DNA of 64,000 bases, taken from Heterotrichella gracilis. Taxonomy: Eukaryota; Sar; Xanthophyceae; Tribonematales; Xanthonemataceae. Each line of letters starts with the position of its first letter. The first letter of the stretch is position 1. Shown piece by piece: positions 51,824 through 63,785 of the stretch. Both the position numbers and the translations under genes were made by a program. Location: positions 124,001-188,000 of the forward strand of contig JAULBX010027495.1 of NCBI GenBank assembly GCA_032358255.1, in the 5' to 3' direction. A model generated the notes under the pieces. It made no database searches and was not told the origin of the DNA. It saw only the letters and a program-made list of their open reading frames with translations.

Positions 51824-51896
51824 ATGGATGGGCTAGCAGTCCACAGGAGGCACCTGAGTATAGGCCCAGGTGGCTGTGGGAACACCCACAGGCACA
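51823..51896 (+). repeat. Decayed copy of PCD exon 4 end downstream of the stop
   Basis: Repeats 51575-51646: the gatgggct, gagta and ggtggctgtgggaacaccca blocks align. It lies about 170 bases past the stop, so it is a tandem duplication of the 3' end with no function in the reading frame. Confidence 0.8.
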
Positions 51897-52903
51897 TAGT
51901 TTCAAACTCCTCATTTCTTTCATGCGTGGCGCTTCGTGATTGCAATACTTTGCGCAATTGCCACGCTCCAACTGCCAGTCAGAGTAAGCGAAGTGTATGG
52001 AACAGTTCAGAGTCTTTGATGCACAGTGGTGGTGATTTACTTCAACGTTGTAGGTAAACAACAACTGCATAACGCAAAGTGAAATCAGTAGGGGTATGCC
52101 AGAGTTGCAGCTGGCCCTTGCATGCTTTTCAATGAAACTGGCTGTTGCATTGGATTTTGGTGTGCATTACGGCGAGTACAGACTGAGTTGACAGCGCGCA
52201 CATTATTTACTTTACACGCAACCAGAGCTTGGGTCCAAGAATCAAATCGTGGTAGTTATCAAAACAAATCTGACTGTCACACTCGCAACATTTTTCTGAG
52301 CAACCTCTTCAGTAATCATAAAGGCAACATTGGTGTCTTGGTGTTGCTGCTTGGCATCTCCATCAAACCAATCCCGCTGATAAAATGAACAGTGTATACA
52401 GTATTTACTACCCCTGTGCCTACAAGTTTGTGCCAGGCACAGCCTGCACTGCCAGTAAAATGTACAAGAGTGGAGAGCGTGCACCATCACACTCAACCCT
52501 CTCCCCTTTCCCTCCCACATCCACCCACCCTCTTGCCTGCCATGGGCCCAGGGTCAGAATAAGGTACCAGAGTAAGAGTACAGGAGCAACCACACTAGAA
52601 AGCCAGATCCTACTAGAGCTTGAGCCTTTTGCGGCAGCGTGTGGCTACTGGGTGTGTAATATCGACCTTGCCAGAAATATTTAGTATCAAGGAGACTGCA
52701 AGACCCAGCCCCCTCCTCCACAACCCGGAGAGCCTTCCCCCGCCCGCACAATACACCCAGCTCCCCCGACCCCTCCACCCCCTGTCGCCGCCCACCTCCA
52801 CCACCCCTTGCTCCCCGCCCACACCAAACACAGCAGCACCTTGAATTGAAGGGATCTGTAATCCCACCCAGGTGGAGCGGCGCGCCCACCAATCCCGGCC
52901 CCC
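51897..52903. other. Convergent 3' intergenic region
   Basis: Between the PCD and IscA 3' ends. Nothing beyond C-rich low-complexity sequence near 52700-52830 is seen. Confidence 0.5.
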
Positions 52904-54051
52904 TCACACCCCGAATGACTTCCCGCACCCGCACGTGGACTCGGCATTAGGGTTCTGGAACTGGAACCCGCCCCCGATGAGCGCGTCGCTGAAGTCCAGC
53001 TCCAGCCCAAACAGGTACAGCAACGACTTTGGGTCGCACACCAGGCGGAACTGGCCCTGGTAGCTCATCACGCTGTCGTCTGGGCCCACATTGGCCTCCT
53101 GCTCAAAGTCCATCACGTAGCTCATGCCGGAGCAGCCGCCTGCGGGGGAAAATGAGGGTTGCGGCCGTAAGGTTTTAGGGTTTAGGAGGGCGGCATGTTG
53201 AGTTGCGTTCAGTAGCCGCCTGCGGGGGAAAGCTAGAGTTTTAGGATTCAGGGTCCAGGATCTCGGGGTGCGAGAGAGCAGGCCGCGTTGTGGCCTCAAG
53301 TTAAAAGTTGAACGGGCTTGCTAGGGTTAAAGGACACCGCCCCAGTAACTTCACCTGACTTACATCCCATGCACAGCTGCAGGTTGTCCCCTGCCTCCTC
53401 CCAACAGGAAAGCAAATATTCTCTAGGGCTGGAGGGTGCTACTCAAAGGTTTGCTAGGGTTACGGTCAGCAACTTGCGGACTACCACCAGGGTTTCTTAC
53501 CTGATTTGACCCCCACGCGCAGCAGCAGGTTATCCCCAGCCACCTCCCCGCGCAGCTTGTGCAGGTGCGCGAGGGCTCGGTCGGTGATGGTGATGGCGGG
53601 CGGGGGCGGGGCAGTGGGGGCCGCGACGGCGGCTGCACACCCACAAATTATGGGTCAGGCGGTGCATGCGGGGGGGTGCAGCGGCCATGAGTATGGGACT
53701 TAGGCGCATATATAGCGAGGCTATACCTATTCGCGACATTTAAGCATATGTCCTAGCTTGCATATGCACGAAGTTGGGACAGCTACACAACCCTGATTGC
53801 TGTGACCTAGGCAGGCAGGCAGCATGTGCCGATGGCATCAATGCATGGTTACCGATTCCAGAGTTCCCAGCCCTACCTTCAGCAGTGCAGGTGGTGAGTA
53901 CCCTGGCGTGCCTGGCCGGTGGCGCCTGCCGCCGGGCGAGGGCTCTGGTGTGTGTGTAGGGCCTGCAGCGCTGGGGCTGTGTGGCAGGGGCGGGGGCCCT
54001 AGAGGCTGTGCAGGGCTGGCTGCGAGCCGATGCTACCATGGAGAAGCTCAT
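52904..54051 (-). CDS. Plastid HesB/IscA iron-sulfur carrier (SufA/CpIscA type)
   Basis: A-type carrier delivering Fe-S clusters in the chloroplast SUF pathway. Exons (minus): 54051-53877, 53632-53501, 53139-52904; predicted 180 aa. Exon 1 ([20 protein letters not shown]) is a transit peptide rich in Ser, Ala, Arg. The mature domain begins at [16 protein letters not shown]. The three cluster Cys are Cys105 ([12 protein letters not shown]) and Cys172/Cys174 (STCGCGKSF). [20 protein letters not shown] is the plant/cyanobacterial IscA-type core. Both introns hold exon-edge copies. Confidence 0.95.
53193..53402 (-). repeat. Copies of IscA exon edges in intron 2
   Basis: The exon 3 start with acceptor (53121-53150) is repeated at 53193-53230, sharing agccgcctgcgggggaaa. 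The exon 2 end with donor (53496-53548) is repeated at 53350-53402, sharing cacctga and gcaggtt. One intron again carries an inward copy of each of its flanks. Confidence 0.8.
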
Positions 54052-55587
54052 GTTGCTTCACTGCACAAGCAAGTGGTTCAAGGTTTGAGGGAGTGGTTTG
54101 AAAGGCAGCGGGTGAGCGCTTTAAAGTTATCTTGCTGGCTTGACTTGTCTGGGTCACCTGTCACAGGCGGCAGGTTGGCAAGGCAGTCACACAGCTTTCC
54201 TTTCAACACAGCAGGAATAGAGTTCAAACAGCCCATCAGCAGCGTTGTGTTTGTGGTTTGACAGGCTCAATCAGACTATCAGAAGGAAGCTTGCTTCCAG
54301 GCATGTCACCACCACCTTGGAGCCCTCTTTGAACACCCTGTGCTGGCAAACTTTGCACCGACGTAGCACAGAGAAGTCCCCTGGTTGGTTGCAACGATAG
54401 AGGTGTTTCTTACCAGTGCAAAGGTGTCGAGGAAGTGTGAGAAGTGTGAGAAGTGCAGTCCGCCCAGGGCGATGTAGGCTGCTGTTCTAATCAAGGGCCT
54501 CGAGAGGTACCTCCCGCTGTTCACCAGCTGTCTGTCTGCGGACAATTGCAGGAGTTTCCGAAAAGAATCGGGGACACACAGGCGAGCAAACCCCCTGTCT
54601 GACAGGCGTTCGTGATGGGCTTAGTGGGCAATCACTACTACAGTTCTCGAACGGGACAACAGAGATGCGCAATCTCAGCCGACAACGACAGTCGGGGTTG
54701 TACTGGCAGACGTGTACTACCTCATCTGCCTTGTGAAGCTTTTGAAGACGTGAGTGCTACTTTTGGAATCCTATGCATGAAAGTTCCAGCAAAGTATCCC
54801 ACGATATTTCGGCCCCTTTTCCAAGACAGGATAAACCCTTAGGGTTTTACAAGCAATACTGTGAAGCAACAGTGTTCCTTGACCCCAAATTGTAGCAACA
54901 TCAAACCCTGTCTTATACCCTGACAAGCCTTCCTGCAGCACCAGACGCGTGACACAATGTGCAGATTTTACAGTTGTACCATCAAGACTGCCCAAACAGC
55001 CCAAAACTTGTTCTTTACGCCACATAGTGAAATGGAGCGCGCCTTTACAGCATAAATTGTGTCTCAAAATTGCAGCTGTACTGTCTACCCTATTGGCGTC
55101 CGTCCACGTTCAAAAACATTGGCATTTGCAAACACCCTACTACATTGAAAACTGCAGCAAAAGAATACTGCTGGGCCCCCAACCCCCCTCATGCAAGCAC
55201 GCACTCCCTTACTCCCTCCCCACACCCTGACAACAACATCACGCTCGTCAACCATATGATGGGCATATGATGGGTAGGATGCCACGGTACCTGCACGCAA
55301 GGGATGTCCTCAGCTGAACCAGCCCACACAGCCCCTGGTGAACAAGCACATACAGTTTCAATCGCACCACATGCCACACCACACCACTCCTCTTCATCAC
55401 AATTGCCACAGCAAGCAAGCAGAGCAGCAGCAACCCACCCAACCCACCCATTTGACACCCCACCACCTACACCACCAGCTGATGCATCAGCACCCTGCAT
55501 GCCCCCCTTCCCTCCCCATTCCCGTCCCCAGAATCACATACCTTTTCGTCTCCCCCTTAACCCTTCCGCATGCCAAGGTACCAGCCA
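54052..55587. other. Intergenic region with one unexplained open exon-like stretch
   Basis: Minus-strand frame open from about 54610 to 54310 reads ERLSDRGFARLCVPDSF, SADRQLVNSGRYLSRPLI and a hydrophobic AAYIALGGLHFSHF, with a possible donor at 54412 (gtaagaaac). On the plus strand, ATG 54615 opens a frame to a gtgagtg donor at 54750. Neither could be extended to a recognisable gene. The rest is IscA upstream and CreA 3' sequence. Confidence 0.3.
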
Positions 55588-58500
55588 TCACTCAGCCGCG
55601 GCCACTGGCTCCAGGGCCGACCTCGGCAGCGGCAGTGCGCACAGCGAGGTCCTGTAAGGGTTGTGCAAACCACCGTCACCCTGCCGTTCCTTTTGCACCT
55701 TCACACTACAGCGGCAAGGCAGCGGGGGAAGGGGGGGGGTGACCATGTGCCTGGCGTTGACCGACCATGCAACAACGTGCATGGGGCGTGGGGTGTGTAC
55801 AATGGAAAATGGGGAAATAAAAATGATGACGTAGGGGTGTCTGCTAAGTCCAACGGGATTAGCGCTAGGCTGGCAAGGAGAGCCAATCAAGGGTGATAAC
55901 AATGCAACACATAACATGATAGGGGGGAAAAAGAAGGGGAAAAACCGTGCATAAAAAAATGCCAGCAACAACAGGCATGCCCACTGCAGCAGTAACAGAA
56001 TGAGCTTATGGCGCCCCACAACCACACCATGTCAATCCAGAGCACCGGACATGCACATCGAAACAGCAGCTCGTGGAGCATGGAACCTATCAGTACAGGC
56101 AGTCGCATAGGCCAAAACAAAAGGGTGTACCCATTAGAAGTACCCTGGTAGGACTGCAATGTCATATAATCATCTGTAATGCCTCATTATCAGCAAACCC
56201 CTGTCACCCAGAATAGCTCTCTGTGTGCTCTCACCTGTACCGCCCCGTTGAAGGTGCATCCCCCTGCAAGGTTTGCACAAAACCATCAGCAACCTGGTCA
56301 TACGCACCCCCACGAGAACGCCAAAGACCACTACACACAAGGGGCATATGGCCAGCTGCATCCCACTTGCAAGGTCCCTGCATCATTGCATGCATGCCAC
56401 TCATAAGCACGCTGCGCTCCGGTATGTTGGCTGTTGCGCATGTTTCTTTCAGGCAAAGAGCAACATCTTCCCTGTAGGACGCATGCCACAGCCACACAAA
56501 GCCACCTTCTACAGACACATTACGCTGCACATCTCTACAAACGCGCATCCCACATGCTTGGAGGGCACACCCTTCGACATGGTCTCATTAGGGTATAAAA
56601 ACATGAGGTTGAAGATCCTCCATTAGGGTTAAGGTTCTCACCGTGCTGAGCCGCGTGCTGTACGCCACATACAGCAGGGTGTTGCGCTCCTCGTCGTAGA
56701 TGCGCCGCACGCGCTGGGTCTGGAAAATTTACACAAAGCGTTCAGGAACGATATTCCAGAAGGCAAACCGCACGACGTGGATAATACCATCAATAATCAC
56801 AAGTGTCATTTCTAAGAAAAAGATGTGCTAGTCGTCGATGTTACCCCTCGCAAGAGTGCAAGCGTATAATGAGCACTTACCACTGCCTGCCGGAATGACA
56901 GCGTCCAGTGTCTATAGGGTAATCAGCCTAGACAGTGCATGGCTTGACACACCCAATATGCGCTGTCAGCTGTCATACCCGCAGGGGGAGTGATTGAGCA
57001 CATCACACGATCTATACTCTGTGAGGGGCAATGTAGACTACATTTATTGCTTAGAAGTGACACTCGTGATCATCAATACTATTGACACAGTTTGCCACCG
57101 TGCAGCGCCATCGTGCCAATTCAGAGCATGTGCCGCCATTTGCATTTGCTGGCAAGGTGTTCACAGGGTGAAGAGTACACCAGTGCAGCCAGTGCTGTGG
57201 CTGGCTTTTGTGATTCATCTGCGGATCACAAATCAGCAATCTAAGCTGCCCAAGTAGCCCAAGCTTATGCGTTCAGGCTATCCACCCCTGCCGCAAGGAG
57301 GAAGAGCAAAGTGTTCAAGGTTGGAATCTGGTAATGTTACAGCAAACAATACCAACCTTGGACACAGTGTGGCAGGGTTAGCTGCACGTACTGCCACCGA
57401 CATAGCTTGGCTGCGATAGACACTGCATTGACTGCTCGCATACAGCTTGACACCTGATCTTTGGGTCAGGCAGGGCGATATGCCACGCAATCTTCAGGCA
57501 CTGCTGTGGTATCTGGCTAAGGGATCCTAGCTGCAGCTGTGTGCTATGCACCCGGCGCACAACAGATCCACCCTTGAGCTGGACAACACCCAATACACGT
57601 AGAATACCATGTGCGGTTGCAACCCTAGTGTAGGGTTTGCAGCGTTCCGTACCCCTTGCCTGTCCCTGACTTTGGCAGCACCATTCACAGCACTGCAGTG
57701 CGTGTGCATAAATTGCATCAAAGCTTAGCAAGGGTGGGTAGCGGCATTCTAGGGTTTAGGGTGGTCCCGAAGGGTTTTGGGCGGTTCCCTAGGGGTTTGT
57801 TCCCATTATGCGCACCTTGTTGTTGAAAAAGGCAAGGGTCTTGCGCTCCGAGAACACCTCCTTGCCCTCCGAGCCACGCACCTCATTCAGGTTCTTGATG
57901 TGCACAGGGCCGGTGATAGAGCAGGTGACAGAGGACTACAAGGGGGGCATAAGGTGTCAAAGGGAGGGCAGGTGTGTGCACGTGTTGAAGAGGATACTCC
58001 TAGCTATGTTCGTTGTTTGTCCAATAGCAAGAGGGCACTGAACGAAGGGGGGGCAAGATCTGCGTCCAGATGCTGGCAAGAAAGAGTGTGCAGCTGACCC
58101 ATGTACCACCCGTGTGCACGCCACGCATTGGCTAGGAATGGTGTTTGGTGTTATTGGGCAAGGGAAAGGCCCTAAAGTGCAAAATGTGCTGCACGGGGCC
58201 AGGAAAGATACTGGCGCCCCGTACTCCTAGAATGTACGAGCCATGGGGGGTAAACGTGGACTTGAGAATTGAAGCAGAGGGGTGTACGGTATGCACAAGC
58301 TCTTTCAGATGGGACATGGACAGCCTGGTACGCCTGCAGCTACCAGACAGACCAGGGCTGCATGTAACGGCTTCCAGTGGGGTGCAATACCGTGCGCCCT
58401 ACCTGGCTGGGGTCCGTGAAGGGGTCGGAGAAGATCTTGTCTTTGATGGAGCGCTTGAAGTCGGATATATAGATGGTCACGCCCTCAACTGCAGGGCACA

Positions 58501-59064
58501 CAATAAGGTTCACAGGTGAGTGGGTGCAAGACTTGGCACTGATATAGAGATACTCACCAGGTCAGGCACCAGTGAAACGTCTCAATTACAGGCATGCTCC
58601 CATACAGACATATACGAGGAGGGTTTACAAGACCAGAGCTAGGTAGCTAGCAAGGCAGTTGCTCCCCCATAGGCCCCAGTATGAGAAAAGGGGGGGTTAC
58701 AGTACTTACTGTCGGGGTCAGGGATAGCCTCCACCTCCACAGAGTCCTTGAATAGAAATCCAGAGGCAGAGAACTCTGCTATCTTGTCCTCTCCAGCTAG
58801 GGCTGCGCCAGATAACGTTATGGATAGGGCTGCAGCCAACCCCATGCTCGCCATGCGTTTAGCGCCCTCTACGGCGCTGGTACGTAGGGAGTGCCACTTT
58901 GAGGCGTCCCAAGACGCGATAGGGCTCTGCTGGAAGCTGGGTTGGCGAGTTGACTGGGTCGTTTTCGGCTGGAACGTGGCGCAACCCTTCTGTGCGCTCC
59001 GCCCCATGCTATGGCATGGTGTGGGCCGAGTTTGCTGCAAAGAGCTGCAAACGAGCGAGTTCAT
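55588..59064 (-). CDS. CreA-family protein, plastid lumen-type targeting
   Basis: Homologue of bacterial CreA, a periplasmic protein of unknown reaction, conserved in plastids. Exons (minus): 59064-58710, 58488-58403, 57935-57816, 56719-56642, 56263-56235, 55651-55588; predicted 243 aa, all phases closing. The N terminus is a transit peptide; it is followed by a hydrophobic segment ending SGAALA (about residues 80-96), a thylakoid lumen type cleavage region. CreA marks: VEGVTIYISDFKRS, VTCSITGPVHI, EVFSERKTLAFF, RVRRIYDEERNTLLYVAYS, and the C-terminal TSLCALPL. Exon 5 is a 29-base microexon (GDAPSTGRY) that supplies the correct frame; skipping it would give a different tail. Confidence 0.88.
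56235..56263 (-). other. 29-nt microexon of CreA
   Basis: Bounded by ttgcag and gtgagag. It joins STRLST to RTSLCALPLP in frame; direct splicing of exon 4 to the last exon gives an unrelated, also open tail. The spliced sequence matches what the family has before its conserved end. Confidence 0.75.
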
Positions 59065-59701
59065 GGCGATATAGTGTGGTTGTTTCCTAGGCGAAAGATC
59101 GTATTTGGCAAAATACGGGACAGCGTCACGGAAAGCCTTGTGCAAGGTTGATGGTGGGCAATGCGTTTATGCATGCATCGATGCACGACAAAGATGAGCG
59201 AAAGTGGCCAAACCGACGAAAAGATACGACAGTGGCACACTTTCGATGGCAACCAGGAGTTGGAAGGTTGCAGTGACGGTACGTAGCGGTAAGAAAGGCT
59301 GGTTTTGGCGCAAACATACGATATCCATGCCACAGACTGCCCACTACCAAATACCTGAAAAGCGCGGGAGTTCATGCCTGTTCGAGATTAGCTTTAAAAA
59401 TGTGTCACTGCTGCGGAAATTCATAACTACTCTTGCCCAAAACTTTCTTGAACGGGCACTATTCGGGGAGTCCGCGGCCCTCGAACTCGAACAGCGCGCA
59501 TTGCGGCGGTTTGCAAGCCTGGTATTGAGTGGAGGCATCACCCATCGCTGAGCCTCTTGGCCTGCACTGCGACGCCAATAGCACTTCCCATAGTCCCTTT
59601 GGCACCAGCATCAAACTGCCGGTGTCCTGTACGGTTCAGCAGTACGCTTCACTGCGCTGCGAGCGTCTCGGTCACTGCCCTTGACACCAGCTGAGCCCAC
59701 T
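59065..59701. promoter_or_regulatory. Divergent promoter, CreA and Nup50-like genes
   Basis: Contains an RY-type motif at 59167-59184 (ttatgcatgcatcgatgc), about 105 bases upstream of the CreA ATG. A short plus-strand frame at 59193 (MSESGQTDEK...) lacks support. No exon is annotated. Confidence 0.45.
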
Positions 59702-62680
59702 ATGAGCAAACGGAAAGCGGCGGAGCAACTGACCAAGGTATTGCCCAGCACCGCCTCTGTGCATACATATACATCCAGCAGCTGAATTCTAGAAGCACTC
59801 TTTGCGACAGTCGAGCCACACCAGCGGGCCTTCACATGCATGCATATGCGGACCGGCATGCCCCTGCAAGTGCTCCAAGCCAACAGCCTGTGTGGCCACA
59901 ACCCGCCATATGGCATCATGCATCACATGTGTGACGTTTAACCCACTCATCCACTCTGAGCTACTCCTGGAATGGAGCTGCATGGCACTCATACGCCTAT
60001 CCCACACCCGCAGGATGAAGGCGGGCGGAGGGACACCTTTGCGCGCCACCTCAAGGCCCTCAACAAGCAGTTCGCAGAGTGAGTGCAACAACATTCACAG
60101 CGATGCAGCACGCACAACCCACACTCCACCGCACAGCTCAACCCACATCCCTTGCACCAGTGCAGCGATACTGACCTAGTTGCCCGCTCCATCTGTGCAC
60201 GCGTTGCCCCATGTTGACCTAGGTTGGCTTCATGTACCCATCAGGCTTCAATCGCGGGGTGACGTTGCGCAGCCCTAGCTTGAACCCTCGCCGCCCACCA
60301 TGGGGTTTACCCAGGCAATACGTTTACCCTACAGGCCCTAGCTTTCGTCCTCACCGCCCACCGAGGGGTTCAATCACGTCATCCACTTACCATAATAGAT
60401 TCCCTAGCCTATACCCTGACCCTGCAGGTGGGTTCAGGACCAGGCAAACGACTGCCTGGGCCAGCTGTGGACAAATTGCGCCATGGACCATGCGTGCCGC
60501 CGCAACCCTACGTGCTACACCCTAAATTGCCTTGTCCCCTAGCTGGTCAACCCCTAACACTAACCCTAATCGTGCTTTTGCCCAGGTGGGTTCAGGACCA
60601 GGCCGACGACTGCCTGGGTCAGGTGTGGACTGATGGGGTCATGGACTATATGCGCCATGCCAACCAGCTACTTAAGGATTTTGATGACGTGGTGAAGGAG
60701 GAGGCAAGCAAGGGGGGAGAGGAGGGCGGGAGTGGAGGGGAGGCAATCGGCAAGCCTGCACCGGCGCCAGGGGGTGCGTGCACGCACCCGCCGTGCTTTA
60801 CTTCAGTTTACTTCAGTATATTGTTGATAGTGGCCCCTTAACTCCGCCTTTGCGCGTCCCCCTTCTTTTTCTCTCGATTGTTTTAAACATGCTGTCAATA
60901 ATCATATTATAGGGCCGGTGTGTGCATGTAGTTACAGGGTGCCATTACCGCAGGCGCATTCCCCATGCTAGGCGGGACCCCCGCCTCCGCCCCAGCCGCA
61001 CCCCCTACCCTCTCCTTTGCCGCACCCCCCACGGAGACACCTGGCGCAACCTTCGGCACAAACGGGGCCGCCCCGCCTTTTGGTGGGAATTCCTTCGCCG
61101 CCGAAGCCACACCCACCACCCCGCTTTTCGGCGCAAAACCCGCCGCCGCGCCCGCCAGCATCCCCACCACCCCGATTTTTGGCGCAAAAACAGCGCCCGA
61201 CGCCGCGCCCCTCTTCGGCGCACCCCCCACCGCCCCCACCACAGCCGCAGCACCCACCGCAATGTTTTCCTTTGGGGGGGCAGCATCCACCCCTGGGATT
61301 GGCCAACAGGGGACGGCTGCAGGGGGTGCCTCGACTGGGGGCTTTGGTGGGAGTGGCATGTTTGGGAGTGCCGGCGGGGGTTTTGGGGGTGCTGGCGGGG
61401 GTGCCACCATGTTTGCGGGGATAGGCGGGGGGGGCACCAAGCCAGGGGGGTTCAACTTTGGGGGCCCTGGCGCCAACTCCTTCTCTGCAGGTAAGCATCA
61501 GGCTGAATGATAAACAGATTAAAATAAATATGACTTAATTGTTCCACCTGTGCCCCGCTGGCAAGACTGATAATTTTGATTTCATTCTTTGAATTTGAAT
61601 GAAGCAATTGCAAATAATGTTCAGAATCTAATTTTCGTTTCACCTGTGCCCGCCCTGCGCACCTAATCCTAACATCACCGGAGGTTTCCTGACTACCTAC
61701 ACACAAGACCCTATATGATTTTCTTGTAACCACTTGCTGCAAAAAGCCCTGCCGCAGGGTTTCTTGACCCTTTACATGTTCGCAGGCACCAGCGGGTTCA
61801 GCTTTGGCGCCACGCCCGCCCCCACCAATGGCAGCAAAACGCAAGGGGGTGATGGTGAGGATGAAGAGGAGGAGGAGGAGGAGGAGCCAGCCACCACGGT
61901 GCGCCACCTGGCGTTTTGTGCACTTGACTTCCTTATGTGTGCCCTATTACATGTCGCATGCCACAGTGGCCAGATGAGCAGGGTGCGCTACATGCTTTGT
62001 GTCAGGCAGTCAAGTCTTGGCTGCATGTATAATATCTTGCTCTGGCAAAATTCATCACCATAGCATCATACATGAGAGCGCTGATCATAATTGAGAGCAT
62101 TGAGCTATTCCTGCATCCACACAGGTGGAGGTTAAGGCCCAGAACCTGCTGTACAAGGAGAAGGCCACCCTGCACTTGCATATCAAAAGGGCCTGGGTTC
62201 CTACGTTTGACCGTAGCGAACCCTGTAAATGTGCACACCAACCTCACCACAATCATCACATTATGGAAATCCTTGTTGAGCACCTTGAATTGACCAACTT
62301 TGCCTTTTCAGGTGGAGGTAGAGGCCCAGAACCTGCTCTACAAGGAGAAGGCCACGCTGCACTTCCAGGTGGACGGCAAGTGGACCAGCCGGGGCAAGGG
62401 GACGCTAACACTGCGCAGCGACACGGGAGGGGGGGCACCCTTCGTGGTGTTCACCTCAGAAAACGGGCGCATTTCTCTCAATGCCCGGCTGTTCAAGGGG
62501 GTGAGCATCAAGCAATTAAACCCCGAGAAGGGGTCCGGCCAGATGCTGACCTCGCTGTATGTGGTGGAGGAAACCGAGGAGGGTAGTATACAAAAGTTGC
62601 AGCCGGTGATCCTACGGGTGGCGAGTGGGGAGAAGGCGGTGGCGTTCATTGACGCTTTCACCAAGCACGCGCCCAAGTGA
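59702..62680 (+). CDS. Nup50-like FG nucleoporin with RanBD
   Basis: Nuclear pore basket/transport protein that binds Ran and importin. Exons: 59702-59737, 60014-60078, 60586-60773, 60954-61490, 61786-61898, 62312-62680; predicted 435 aa. It starts MSKRKAAEQLTKDEGG, like the Nup50 importin-binding N terminus. A helical segment (WVQDQADDCLGQVWTDGVMD) follows. Residues about 110-285 are FG/GFG-repeat (FGAKPAAAP, FGGAGGG). Then an acidic run, and a C-terminal Ran-binding domain from VEVEAQNLLYKEKATLHFQV to the end. Acceptor at 60953 chosen over 60936 because it keeps the frame. Introns 2 and 5 hold close copies of the next exon's start. Confidence 0.9.
59833..59850. promoter_or_regulatory. RY-type motif in Nup50-like intron 1
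   Basis: cacatgcatgcatatgcg, about 95 bases inside the first intron. Confidence 0.5.
60421..60490 (+). repeat. Near-identical copy of Nup50-like exon 3 start in intron 2
   Basis: Repeats 60580-60640 including the cag acceptor; 41 of the first 45 bases match. In frame it reads WVQDQANDCLGQLWTN. No donor follows, and a stop comes in the frame later. Two older-looking repeats of a ccctagct...ccgcccacc unit precede it (60282-60400). Confidence 0.88.
62120..62180 (+). repeat. Near-identical copy of Nup50-like exon 6 start in intron 5
   Basis: About 52 of 57 bases match 62308-62370, including the cag acceptor. It reads VEVKAQNLLYKEKATLHL. Use of this acceptor would keep the frame for 30 codons but lacks the RanBD end. 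Confidence 0.88.
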
Positions 62681-62719
62681 AGATTTTCGGAATCTTCGGA
62701 ATCTGGGGTTGGAGTTGGC

Positions 62720-62724
62720 TGTAA
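62720..62724 (+). terminator. TGTAA poly(A) signal candidate, Nup50-like gene
   Basis: TGTAA 40 bases after the stop codon. Confidence 0.45.
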
Positions 62725-63785
62725 TGGGAGTGGGGATTGGCTGTTGTGGCGGTGGGGGTTGGCTGCAGGGCCATTGGGGATTGGTTGCACTGCTAGAGGA
62801 CTGGAAACTGGCAATTGCAGCATTGATTGTGTTGGGGTGGTGTTGATGAAATTTGCGTCAAGAGTCAAAGGTGCCGGGATTGATTGCACTGCCGACGGGG
62901 AAGCATTGTTGTTGTTACTGACCTATAGCGTGACGTTGCTCTGTACCAGTTGCCCTCATTCCCTATTGGTGTGATTCAGAAGGGGGATGGAAGCTAGGAT
63001 GGACCATGCACCAGGTGGATACAGTTGGTTTGAGATGGGGAGTGAAGCCTCGGAGGAGTCCTTAGGATAGCTAGGCTACTGTAGCGTCACCACCTGCTTC
63101 ACGCCTGACACTAGTGTGGTCCACACAGTAATGCGGGACAATCATTGACTGCGTTCAACGCAACTTGCGCATTGGTATGAATTGTGCACGGCCTGCCATC
63201 ACATGCGAGCCATACATTTCAACTGATTGGTGCTATACAGCCTTACACGTGCTTTGAGCAGAGTTTGTAACATCACTGCTTATACCGTATTTGTGACTGA
63301 TGTCCCAGCCAGTCATGGATGATACCCATGCCACTCGCCCTTGCAGGCACAGCCGACTTGGAATGGCCTTGAAGGCCGCCTGATGATCCTGATTCAGAAG
63401 CTGTTTCACCAGTACACTACTTTTAAAAAGCTTTTAAAACTAGTGTGTTGTAGTAGTACTGTAACAGCTTTGCACCCCCTTGCGATATTCGTTGAACCTT
63501 GGAAAAGCAAAATAGAAGACAAAAAACGGCACGACTGCCCCAAACACATGTGGGCAGCGACCACATTCAAATTGATTGAATATGAGCGACCCAGTGTTGA
63601 CGCTCAGCTTCCTGAGCAATCACACGCTGCAGGGCCCAACCGCCTGACAATGTTGGCCAGCATGCCTGCCACGCTGTTTCGTACCACTGAAATGAATGAA
63701 AGTAATACTTCTATGTTCCACGCACTCTCAGCAACTGGGCCTGGCAGCGGCTGCAGGGCCTGGTCCCGGACCAGCCCGGTTAAGT
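62725..63785. other. Region without recognised gene
   Basis: A possible exon follows a cttgcag acceptor at 63347 (QPTWNGLEGRLMILIQKLFHQ), but nothing identifies it. It may belong to a gene starting beyond the window. Confidence 0.3.

Noticed and set aside
60907-61476. Minus-strand Pro-rich open frame
   Set aside because: Mirror image of the GC-rich FG-repeat exon of the Nup50-like gene.
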